Assembly: GCA_016931965.1 (NCBI GenBank)
Contig: JAFGDT010000008.1
Span: 1 to 36,698, forward strand
DNA length: 36,698 bases
Direction of reading: 5' to 3'
DNA from: a bacterium
GTDB taxonomy: Bacteria; Zhuqueibacterota; QNDG01; DSAB01
In this document: one piece after another, positions 25,276 through 32,968 of the stretch
How positions within the stretch are numbered: position 1 is the first letter of the stretch
How the letters are laid out: each line of letters begins with the position of its first letter
Notes under the pieces: generated by a model
Databases searched by the model: none
What the model was told of the DNA's origin: nothing
Seen by the model: the letters and a program-made list of their open reading frames with translations, nothing else
Position numbers and translations under genes: made by a program

Positions 25276-25620
25276 ATGGAAAAGATGATCGCATTCTGCG
25301 GCATCGCCTGCGATGAATGCCCGGCGTGGATAGCGACACAAGCCGATGATGATGACAAACGGGCAGAAGCGGCCAAGCTCTGGTCGAAAGAATACAACAC
25401 CCATCTTCAAGCCAAGGATATCAACTGCGAAGGCTGCCAATCTGATGGCAGTGTACTTTTTGGTCATTGTCAAGTCTGCGAGATCAGAAAATGCGGTCTC
25501 GAAATGAGGGTGGCCAACTGTGCCTATTGTCATGATTATGCCTGTGGTAAGCTGAACCGATTTTTTGATATGGTTCCGGATGCCAAAAAACGGCTGGATG
25601 GCATTCGAGATTCACTTTAA
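25276..25620 (+). CDS. DUF3795 Cys-rich protein
   Basis: A 114-residue cytoplasmic protein with the full DUF3795 Cys pattern: FCGIACDECPAW, INCEGCQSDG, HCQVCEIRKC and NCAYCHDYACGKL. It has no C-terminal ribbon, unlike the paralogue at 21067-21453. Metal binding is likely and the function is unknown. AAGGAG lies 7 nt before the ATG. The MBL-fold gene follows at once, so the pair is probably co-translated. Confidence 0.9.
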   Translation: MEKMIAFCGIACDECPAWIATQADDDDKRAEAAKLWSKEYNTHLQAKDINCEGCQSDGSVLFGHCQVCEIRKCGLEMRVANCAYCHDYACGKLNRFFDMVPDAKKRLDGIRDSL

Positions 25621-25647
25621 TTGGATCCTCAGATAAGGAAGCAGAAA

Positions 25648-26328
25648 GTGGGGACGACAATTTATCCAATCCGTCTGGGTCTCAACAGTTGCTACATCAT
25701 TCAGGAAAAAGGTCTTATCATGATTGATGGCGGCGTACCTAAAAAAATAAATACTTTCAGAAAGGCAATCTCGAAGATCCCAATCGATCCCCGTGAACTT
25801 CAACTGCTCATTGTCACACATGGACATTTTGATCATGCAGGTTCTGCAAGGGACATCAAGGAAATGACAGGGGCCCGTATTGTGATGCATCAGGCAGACA
25901 GAGAAATGGTTGAGAAAAAGCTGCCGGCAATACCACCAGCTGCATCGACATGGGGTGGCGTACTGCACAAGATTCTTAAACCATTGATTCCCCTTGTTTC
26001 ATCTTTCCCTGCAACTCAGATTGATCTGGTTCTGGATGTTGAATCCTTTTCACTGACTGAGTATGGTATTCAGGGACAGATCATTCACACGCCGGGTCAT
26101 ACAGCAGGATCGGTCAGCGTTTTGCTGGATACAGGTGATGCATTTGTGGGATGTATGGCACATAACAACCTCCCGTTTCGGCTGAATCCCGGTCTTCCGA
26201 TTTTTGCTGAGGATCTGGAACAGATCAAGACGAACTGGCGATTGCTATTGAATCGAGGCGCAAAAACCATTTATCCCGGGCATGGAAAACCGTTTTCTGC
26301 AGATGTGATACGAAGGATCCTATCATAG
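25648..26328 (+). CDS. MBL-fold metallo-hydrolase
   Basis: A 226-residue metallo-beta-lactamase-fold hydrolase. The metal-binding motif is THGHFDHAGSA (HxHxDH), with further ligands in HTPGHTAGSVSVLLDTGDAFVG (His and Asp) and YPGHG near the C terminus. This pattern fits the glyoxalase II-like general MBL group; the substrate is not determined. The start is inferred: a GTG at 25648 has AAGGA 8 nt upstream, whereas a TTG at 25621 directly abuts the DUF3795 stop and has no ribosome site. If the TTG were used the protein would have 235 residues. Confidence 0.88.
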   Translation: MGTTIYPIRLGLNSCYIIQEKGLIMIDGGVPKKINTFRKAISKIPIDPRELQLLIVTHGHFDHAGSARDIKEMTGARIVMHQADREMVEKKLPAIPPAASTWGGVLHKILKPLIPLVSSFPATQIDLVLDVESFSLTEYGIQGQIIHTPGHTAGSVSVLLDTGDAFVGCMAHNNLPFRLNPGLPIFAEDLEQIKTNWRLLLNRGAKTIYPGHGKPFSADVIRRILS

Positions 26329-26409
26329 CATATAGAAACGATACCATATTCATCGATCTTTAATCAACATGCTCAAATATATCTTCTATATTGAGAAATC
26401 ATTTTCCAT

Positions 26410-26655
26410 CATTGCTGTCCAAAATAGGAAATGGATATATTGAGAACAAACGGGTTACACTGGTTTTCTTTCACATTGAAATATGAGGTTATCAAAGCAC
26501 CACACCTGGATTCCCGATTAAAAATCTCGGGAATGACATCCCTCCTCCCTGTCATTCCGGTCGTGTTTTGAGCCGGAATCCCCTTGTAGCCTGGAAGCTG
26601 AATAAAAGCTGAAAAAAACAATCAATTCAATCATTTCCTATTTTGGACAAGAGTG
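26410..26655. mobile_element. MITE-like non-autonomous element with TIRs and 9-bp target repeat
   Basis: Perfect 18-bp inverted repeats TGTCCAAAATAGGAAATG occur at 26416-26433 and, inverted, at 26632-26649. Six bases further out on each side lies the same 9-mer, ATTTTCCAT (26401-26409 and 26656-26664), which fits a target-site duplication. The terminal 24 bp (CATTGC or CACTCT plus the 18-mer) match at 21 of 24 positions. The 246-bp interior encodes no transposase but contains two GTCAT-type hairpins (26510-26579). It lies in the 533-nt gap between the MBL gene and the first TonB receptor. The parent transposon family cannot be assigned. Confidence 0.7.
26510..26579. repeat. Pair of GTCAT-type palindromes, head to head
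   Basis: The first stem is ATTCCCGA/TCGGGAAT (26510-26517 with 26527-26534), perfect over 8 bp. The second is ATTCCGG/CCGGAAT (26554-26560 with 26573-26579). The inner flanks AATGACA (26533-26539) and TGTCATT (26550-26556) are themselves inverted copies, so the two units face each other. Such GGAATGACA-type palindromes are dispersed in many bacterial genomes. They sit inside the MITE-like element. Confidence 0.65.
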
Positions 26656-26669
26656 ATTTTCCATTTAAC

Positions 26670-26698
26670 TTGATCCAATCTTGACAAAGTGTTATATT
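26670..26698 (+). promoter_or_regulatory. Sigma70-like promoter for the first TonB receptor
   Basis: TTGATC (26670-26675), a 17-bp spacer and TATATT (26693-26698) lie about 160 nt before the receptor start. The -35 begins only 6 bp after the right 9-bp target repeat of the MITE-like element. The long leader between promoter and gene shows no clear riboswitch. Confidence 0.5.
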
Positions 26699-26861
26699 AA
26701 TCAAATCCGATTTCAAGAATCTATCGGTGAAATGGAAACAAGAACGGGCGATTTATCCCTTTTTATACAGCATTCATCCTGTTTTTGTATGAATGCGGAA
26801 TCATCTACAAAAAGGAATGTTTGGTTGTGGATAATCGTGTGACTCGATAAATAGGTGTTTT

Positions 26862-29162
26862 TTGCTTAAAAAAATTGGTATCGTTGTTTTATTTTTCTTG
26901 TTGTATTTGTTTGAGAATCCCCTTCTTTTGGCTGATCAGACAGTCAGTGGATTTATTCAAGACCAATCGAATGGCGAAACACTCATTGGTGTCAATATAT
27001 ATATTCAGGGTACACATATCGGAACCACGACCAATAAAAGCGGATATTATATTATCAACAGAGTGCCTCTCGGTAAACTGACAGTGGCGATTTCATATAT
27101 CGGGTATGAAGCCAAAGATACAACGATCACGATAATCCTGAACGAAAACAAAGTACTGAATGTTCTTTTAAAGCCTACGGTCATTCAAGGTAAGAGTGTG
27201 CAGGTAATCGCAGAACGGCCGATCGAACAGGAGGTCAAAACCAGTTTGATACAAGTAACGCCTCCAAAATTGAAAGCAGTCCCTCAAATGGCGGAACCCG
27301 ATTTGATGCGCATGCTCCAGTCGTTGCCCGGCGTCTTGACCCTTTCGGAATTTTCAAGTGGATTGTTTATTCGAGGGGGTACTCCGGATCAAAATCTCAT
27401 TCTGCTGGATGGCACAGAGGTTTACAATGTCAATCATCTTTTCGGCATATTCAGTACATTCGATGTGGATGCCGTGAAACAGGTTGATTTGATAAAAGGG
27501 GGTTTCCCCGCACAATACGGTGGAAGAATGTCGTCGGTTTTGGATATTACCAATATGGATGGCAATCAGAAAGGATTTGAAGGAAAAGCATCCGTTGGAT
27601 TGATCAGTGCCAAGACTTCTCTCCAGGGACCTATTGGAAAGGGATCGTTGTTTTTCTCTGGTCGCCGAACATACATCGACTACATGATCAATTTGGCTGA
27701 AAAAATCACTTCGGGTGAAACAAAAGAGACCTTGACAACCATTCCCGATTATTATTTCTATGATCTTCATCTCAAACTTTATCAGGATTTGAATCATCAA
27801 AATAAATTGGCTCTGACCTATTATCGCGGCAAGGATAAATTGCGATACGCAATCGATCCTTTCGATATGACTTTTCAGTGGGGAAACCAGGCTTTCACGG
27901 CGAAATGGACGCATATATTGAATACGAAATTGTTTATCAATGGGTATGTCACATTGAGTCATTATGAAATTTTTCTGGACGAGGATGATTCGTTTGCCAA
28001 TCTGCATTTCGGGAATGCTGTAGATGATATTACCGTGAAATCGGATATGGAATATTTCCCAAACACAGCCCATACGATAAAAAGCGGTTTTGTCTATAAA
28101 AAGCTGGATTCAGAATATGAAGAAGCGTTGAACCAGCAACGTTATCTCTTTAGCAGTAACAGCGCTCAATTTGTTTTTTATTTACAGGATACCTGGACGT
28201 TCTCGCCGTTATTTAATTTTCAAATTGGTTTCAGAATGAATTATTATCATCCTTTTCAGTTTATAAATACATATAATCAGGTCAAATATCACGGTCAGGC
28301 AAAATGGCATTTTGAACCCCGTATGGCTTTACGATATCGTCTTTCGGAGAATACATCCCTAAAGGGTTCCTGGGGCCGGTATTTTCAATACATCACAATT
28401 GTGCCTTTTGGCAATGTTGATTTTTCATTTATGGATATCTGGTTTCCCAGTGATAACAGTTACAAACCGGGTGAAGCGTATCATTATATTGCAGGGATTG
28501 AGACGGTATTCCCTTTTCAGATGCATTTTGATGGTGAATTGTATTTCAAAGATATGCCCTATGTCTATGAATTCAATTCAAATATCAATGAAGTGCTTAC
28601 CGGCAAAGATCTCTTCTATGGGGGCAAAGGGTATGCCTATGGTATTGACTTCTATTTTGAGAAAAATATTGGTCAACTTTCGGGTTGGTTCAGTTATTCC
28701 TTAGGTTGGACAAAGCGAAAATTTCCAGAGATCAACGAAGGGAAATCATTCTATCCAAAATATGACCGCCGCCATGCGGTTCATTTAATCACGACCTATC
28801 AATTTGCCAAACAGTGGAAGATCAATTTTGCATGGACATACGGTACTGGTCAAGCTTTTACGCAGCCATTGTCCCATTATGAGCTCCATCTACCGGACCG
28901 TACTGTTCCTCTTGTTATTGGAGAAGAAAAGAATGTTTCCCGGCTGCCGGCTTATCATAGAATGGATATCGGCATTCGATATGATAGCAGACTCCGCGAA
29001 AAACTGATTAAACGTTGGTCCTTTTATCTGCAAGTTTATAATGTCTATAATCGCCGTAATCTCTGGTTCAGACGGGTCGATCCGGAGCAGTATCCACCTG
29101 AAGTTTTGGAAATTCGGATGCTACCGATTATTCCCACTTTTGGATTTGAGGTCTATTTTTAA
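26862..29162 (+). CDS. TonB-dependent outer-membrane receptor
   Basis: A 766-residue outer-membrane receptor. An N-terminal signal peptide (about residues 1-24) is followed by a carboxypeptidase-regulatory-like domain (about 26-110, with GETLIGVNIYIQGT and TNKSGYYIINRVP). The plug comes next (about 130-240, with GVLTLSEFSSGLFIRGGTPDQNLILLDGTEVYN and GGFPAQYGGRMSSVLDI), then a beta-barrel ending in Phe, as expected for BAM-inserted proteins. It starts at a TTG with AGGTG 4 nt upstream; no ATG fits the signal peptide. The DUF4249 lipoprotein gene follows after 10 nt, a standing pair in FCB bacteria. No SusD gene is present, so a SusCD glycan system is not indicated. The ligand is unknown. Confidence 0.93.
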   Translation: MLKKIGIVVLFFLLYLFENPLLLADQTVSGFIQDQSNGETLIGVNIYIQGTHIGTTTNKSGYYIINRVPLGKLTVAISYIGYEAKDTTITIILNENKVLNVLLKPTVIQGKSVQVIAERPIEQEVKTSLIQVTPPKLKAVPQMAEPDLMRMLQSLPGVLTLSEFSSGLFIRGGTPDQNLILLDGTEVYNVNHLFGIFSTFDVDAVKQVDLIKGGFPAQYGGRMSSVLDITNMDGNQKGFEGKASVGLISAKTSLQGPIGKGSLFFSGRRTYIDYMINLAEKITSGETKETLTTIPDYYFYDLHLKLYQDLNHQNKLALTYYRGKDKLRYAIDPFDMTFQWGNQAFTAKWTHILNTKLFINGYVTLSHYEIFLDEDDSFANLHFGNAVDDITVKSDMEYFPNTAHTIKSGFVYKKLDSEYEEALNQQRYLFSSNSAQFVFYLQDTWTFSPLFNFQIGFRMNYYHPFQFINTYNQVKYHGQAKWHFEPRMALRYRLSENTSLKGSWGRYFQYITIVPFGNVDFSFMDIWFPSDNSYKPGEAYHYIAGIETVFPFQMHFDGELYFKDMPYVYEFNSNINEVLTGKDLFYGGKGYAYGIDFYFEKNIGQLSGWFSYSLGWTKRKFPEINEGKSFYPKYDRRHAVHLITTYQFAKQWKINFAWTYGTGQAFTQPLSHYELHLPDRTVPLVIGEEKNVSRLPAYHRMDIGIRYDSRLREKLIKRWSFYLQVYNVYNRRNLWFRRVDPEQYPPEVLEIRMLPIIPTFGFEVYF

Positions 29163-29172
29163 GGTTTCATTC

Positions 29173-30051
29173 ATGTGCAAACAAAGGCAATTCATCGGCT
29201 TTTTATTCAGTTTGTTTGTTGGAACGATCTTGACCATCACAAACTGCAATCAGAATATTGTTTTACCCGAATTTATCGAAGAAATCGTTGTCAATGGATA
29301 TTTGATTGTAGGGCAGGGTGTTGATTCAGTCTATGTACAAAAGACATTGCCCATCGAAACAGCTTATTCCTATGATGCGGCATCGGTATCAACCGATTCG
29401 ATTTTTATCTCTGTGGATAATCGGCGGTATCAACTCTCCGAATATGCTGACAAGCCTGGAGCCTATTTTTTACCAAGCGATTCACTCATTGTGACGCCTG
29501 GCGAAACCTATCGTCTCGAAGTGAAAGTGGGCAATAAAACCGTTCGGGCTTCAACCACAGCCCCCGATATGGTTGAAATCCAGAGCTTGAGTGCGGATAC
29601 ATCTTTTTATCCATATCCGGATCAGGATAAAAGCATACCCATTCAGATGTCCTGGAATCCGGCAGAACAGGCTGTAGCCTATGAGTTGTCCGTTATTGCC
29701 CATCCTCCTTATGATCTTGTCGACTTTGGGATGGATCGCATGGTCAAGGATCACCTGGAGACATTTGATGGGGATACACTCAAGGCTTTTCCTCCAGCAA
29801 ATGATTTTCCGGTAAGCAAGTATGAAACAACCATCGAAATTCCCTGGTTTATGTTCTGCTATTATGGAGATTATACGATTAAGTTGTATGCTTCTGATAA
29901 GAATCTATGGGATTTGTCCGTATCTTCGGCGATTTATATGTATCAATCGAGTGAGTTTGAACAACCCATTTATCATGTTGAGGGGGGTCTCGGTATTTTT
30001 GCTGCGGTATCTGTGGACTCCGTTCATGTCCATGTGAAAAAACAGGAGTGA
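29173..30051 (+). CDS. DUF4249-family lipoprotein, partner of the TonB receptor
   Basis: A 292-residue lipoprotein with a signal ending LTITNC, so Cys would be lipidated. The mature part has the DUF4249 layout: an opening IVVNGYLIVGQGVDSVYVQKTLPI, then ISVDNRRYQLSE and a beta-rich YRLEVKVGNKTVRASTTAP segment, suggesting an outer-membrane-associated ligand-binding or receptor-assisting protein. The family is typically encoded next to TonB receptors with CarboxypepD_reg domains, as here. The ATG at 29173 is chosen because the signal begins there; a longer frame from 29041 overlaps the receptor gene. The length is somewhat short for the family. Confidence 0.85.
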   Translation: MCKQRQFIGFLFSLFVGTILTITNCNQNIVLPEFIEEIVVNGYLIVGQGVDSVYVQKTLPIETAYSYDAASVSTDSIFISVDNRRYQLSEYADKPGAYFLPSDSLIVTPGETYRLEVKVGNKTVRASTTAPDMVEIQSLSADTSFYPYPDQDKSIPIQMSWNPAEQAVAYELSVIAHPPYDLVDFGMDRMVKDHLETFDGDTLKAFPPANDFPVSKYETTIEIPWFMFCYYGDYTIKLYASDKNLWDLSVSSAIYMYQSSEFEQPIYHVEGGLGIFAAVSVDSVHVHVKKQE

Positions 30052-30062
30052 TGGATTTAGCC

Positions 30063-30091
30063 TTGTCTTGTTTGAAGATGCGAGTTATATT
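30063..30091 (+). promoter_or_regulatory. Sigma70-like promoter for the P-type ATPase
   Basis: TTGTCT (30063-30068), a 17-bp spacer and TATATT (30086-30091) lie about 73 nt before the ATPase start and just after the DUF4249 stop. This suggests the ATPase can be transcribed separately from the receptor pair. Confidence 0.5.
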
Positions 30092-30163
30092 TACAGTGGC
30101 TGACAAACCATCTGAGAACCCTCCCATTTCCCTATATACAATTCTCATTTCATTGGAGTGATG

Positions 30164-32881
30164 ATGTTTCTGAAGATACAAAATCCCCATTTGCTTGAAT
30201 CTGATCAACTGGTTCAAGAACTCCAAACGGACACAAGTACCGGTTTAAGTGAAAATGAAGCCCAGAAGAGAAAATCAGAGATCGGTCCAAACGAGCTGAT
30301 TGAAAAGGGAAGAAGAAGTGTCTTGTCCATCTTGATCAGTCAATTTACCGAGGTACTTGTGATTATTCTTCTGGCAGCGGCTGTCTTTTCTTTTTTTCTC
30401 CATGAGTATATCGATGCTTCGGTTATCCTTGTTATCGTTATTCTCAATGCTATACTGGGATTCTGGCAGGAATATCAGGCAGAAAATGCCATGGCTGCTC
30501 TGAAAAAGTTAGCCGTTCCAAATGTGCGGGTTCGTCGCGAAGGCATTGAAAAGGAGATTTCTGCAAAGGATCTCGTTCCCGGAGACATCGTTCTTCTGGA
30601 AATGGGAAACATTGTGCCTGTAGATGCAAGGCTTTTGGAGGCGGCCCATTTTAAAACACAAGAATCGGCGCTCACAGGCGAATCCGAGTCAGTCGAAAAA
30701 AGTCCCGGTCCGCTGATCGGTGATCATATTACACTACCCGACCGGAAAAATATGATCTATATGGGGACCATCGTGGTCTACGGAAGGGCTGTGGCCGTTG
30801 TGACCGCGACCGGCATGCAGACCGAACTCGGGAAAATCGCCACGATGCTCCAAACGGTTAAAGAAGATCTCACACCCCTGCAGAAACGACTAGCCAAATT
30901 GGGCGGATATTTGGCCGGATTGGCCCTGCTGCTCATTCTTATTGTCGCCGCTGTTACCTTTTTACAGGGTGTGTCATTGAAAGAGACCTTTTTAACGGCC
31001 ATCAGTATGGCTGTCGCCGCCATCCCGGAAGGACTGCCCGCCGTGGTGACGATCGCACTGGCATTGGGTGCCCAAAGGATGCTCAAGAAAAAATCGTTAA
31101 TCAGGCAACTCTCCGCCGTGGAGACCTTGGGAAGCGTAACCGTGATTTGTTCGGATAAAACGGGTACGCTGACACAGAATAAAATGGCCGTAACCGAACT
31201 TGTATTTCCCCAAAAAAGATACGCAATCGAGGAAGCGAGCCGAAATCCATTACAGGATGCTTCGATCGGATTGTTGCTTCTTGGAGGTACACTTTGCAAT
31301 GATGCATCTCTCAAACAAGATAATGGCCAAGGAGAAATCGAGGGCATTGGAGATCCTACAGAAAGCGCTATTGTCATCGCTGCTCATCATGCAGGCATGA
31401 TTAAAAAACAAATCGAAATCGACCTGCCCCGGATTACTGAACTGCCTTTTGATTCTGAAAGAAAAAGGATGAGCACAATCCACAAATTTTCGGACCGATC
31501 GTCACCCAGCGTTAAATCGGTTGCACAATTTATTAAAAATAAAAATGATTATGTGATCTTTACCAAAGGCGCTGTGGATGGACTTATTGAAAAGTGCACA
31601 CATGTTCTGTTGGATGGTACTATTCAGAAATTGTCTAGTGAAATTAAGAAAAAAATTACAAAAGAAAATGAAGTCATGGCAATGCGAGGGATTCGTGTGC
31701 TGGGTGCGGCATTTCGTGCACTCCGCTCTTCGCAACTTGATCGGATAGATCAATATGAAAAGGACCTTGTTTTTATCGGTATGATGGGTATGATGGATCC
31801 TATACGACCTGAAGCCAAGGAGGCGGTTCATCTATGCCAAAAAGCCGGCATTCGCGTCGTGATGATCACAGGGGATCATCCCCTGACCGCAATGGCCATT
31901 GCGAGAGAATTGGACATTGCGCAGAATGGCGAATGTCTGACCGGCGAGGATCTTTCACGCATGGACGTGAAAGAGCTGAAGAAACGAATCGATGATGTTT
32001 CTGTTTTTGCACGTGTTTCGCCGGAACATAAAATGGTCATCATCGAAGCATTGAGGGAAAAGAGTCAGATCGTGGCCATGACGGGGGATGGTGTGAATGA
32101 TGCACCAGCACTCAAATTGGCCGATATTGGTGTTGCCATGGGGAAAATTGGGACCGATGTTTCGAGAGAATCAGCCAATATGGTTCTCCTGGATGATAAT
32201 TTTGCTACCATTGTCGCTGCGGTCAAGGAGGGACGAACCATTTATGACAACATACGGAAATTTATCAAATATATCCTAACGGGCAATGCCGGAGAAATAT
32301 TGGTAATGCTTGTAGGGCCTTTGATCGGCATGCCACTTCCTCTGGTTCCTGTTCAAATACTGTGGATCAATCTGGTAACCGATGGTGTCCCTGCTGTGGC
32401 ATTGGGATACGAGGAGGCGGAGGGCAATGTGATGAACCGTCTTCCGTTTCGCCCCGGAGAGGGAATTTTTTCAAGAGGTGTGGGTAAACAGATTTTGTGG
32501 ATGGGATTTCTTGTCGGTCTGGTCTCTCTCTGTGTTGGTTATCTGTTTTGGAAAATCGATGCAGATAACCATCATTGGCAGACCATGATTTTTACCACAC
32601 TGACATTCTGTCAGATGGCTTATGCATTGTGTAGTCGAAAAACAAGCGAATCCATTTTTAATCGGTTCATATTCGACAATCGAATGATGATCCTTGCATT
32701 AATCTTTACATGTACATTTCAATTTTTGTTGATTTATATTCCCTTTTTTCAAATCGTCTTCAATACAGAACCCCTGACCGGTCTTGAAGTCATTGTGTGC
32801 ATTGTTGCTGCCTGTGTCGTCATTGCGGCGAGTGAGATTCAAAAATGGATTCATCGGAAAAAGCATATCTTAACCGTATAG
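30164..32881 (+). CDS. Ca2+-type P-type ATPase (P2A)
   Basis: A 905-residue inner-membrane cation pump. Motifs in order: TGES in the actuator domain (SALTGESESVEK), PEGLP in helix M4, the phosphorylated Asp331 in SDKTGTLT, and GDGVNDAPALK in the P domain. Ion-site residues match SERCA: Glu in PEGLP, Asn and Glu in NAGE (M5), and Asn, Thr and Asp in NLVTDG (M6). The M8 Glu of SERCA site I is Gln here (LTFCQMAYAL), which is common in bacterial members. It would export Ca2+, possibly Mn2+, from the cytoplasm. GTG/ATG starts at 30158 and 30161 are possible; 30164 is preferred from the TTGGAG spacing. It sits between two TonB receptor genes in the same direction. Confidence 0.95.
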   Translation: MFLKIQNPHLLESDQLVQELQTDTSTGLSENEAQKRKSEIGPNELIEKGRRSVLSILISQFTEVLVIILLAAAVFSFFLHEYIDASVILVIVILNAILGFWQEYQAENAMAALKKLAVPNVRVRREGIEKEISAKDLVPGDIVLLEMGNIVPVDARLLEAAHFKTQESALTGESESVEKSPGPLIGDHITLPDRKNMIYMGTIVVYGRAVAVVTATGMQTELGKIATMLQTVKEDLTPLQKRLAKLGGYLAGLALLLILIVAAVTFLQGVSLKETFLTAISMAVAAIPEGLPAVVTIALALGAQRMLKKKSLIRQLSAVETLGSVTVICSDKTGTLTQNKMAVTELVFPQKRYAIEEASRNPLQDASIGLLLLGGTLCNDASLKQDNGQGEIEGIGDPTESAIVIAAHHAGMIKKQIEIDLPRITELPFDSERKRMSTIHKFSDRSSPSVKSVAQFIKNKNDYVIFTKGAVDGLIEKCTHVLLDGTIQKLSSEIKKKITKENEVMAMRGIRVLGAAFRALRSSQLDRIDQYEKDLVFIGMMGMMDPIRPEAKEAVHLCQKAGIRVVMITGDHPLTAMAIARELDIAQNGECLTGEDLSRMDVKELKKRIDDVSVFARVSPEHKMVIIEALREKSQIVAMTGDGVNDAPALKLADIGVAMGKIGTDVSRESANMVLLDDNFATIVAAVKEGRTIYDNIRKFIKYILTGNAGEILVMLVGPLIGMPLPLVPVQILWINLVTDGVPAVALGYEEAEGNVMNRLPFRPGEGIFSRGVGKQILWMGFLVGLVSLCVGYLFWKIDADNHHWQTMIFTTLTFCQMAYALCSRKTSESIFNRFIFDNRMMILALIFTCTFQFLLIYIPFFQIVFNTEPLTGLEVIVCIVAACVVIAASEIQKWIHRKKHILTV

Positions 32882-32968
32882 CATGAATCGTCTCTTTGTC
32901 TGATTTGATCATATATCCATGAGTCCGAGGTGAAAAGAAAATATGATTGTGTTCTAGGAGGATCGGGA

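Noticed and set aside
26409..26621. A 70-codon minus-strand frame inside the MITE-like element
   Set aside because: It translates inverted repeats and palindromes, has no family resemblance, and does not look like a transposase fragment.
32549..32640. Loss of the SERCA M8 Glu in the P-type ATPase as an unusual change
   Set aside because: Gln at this position is common in bacterial Ca2+ ATPases, so it is not a special feature of this gene.
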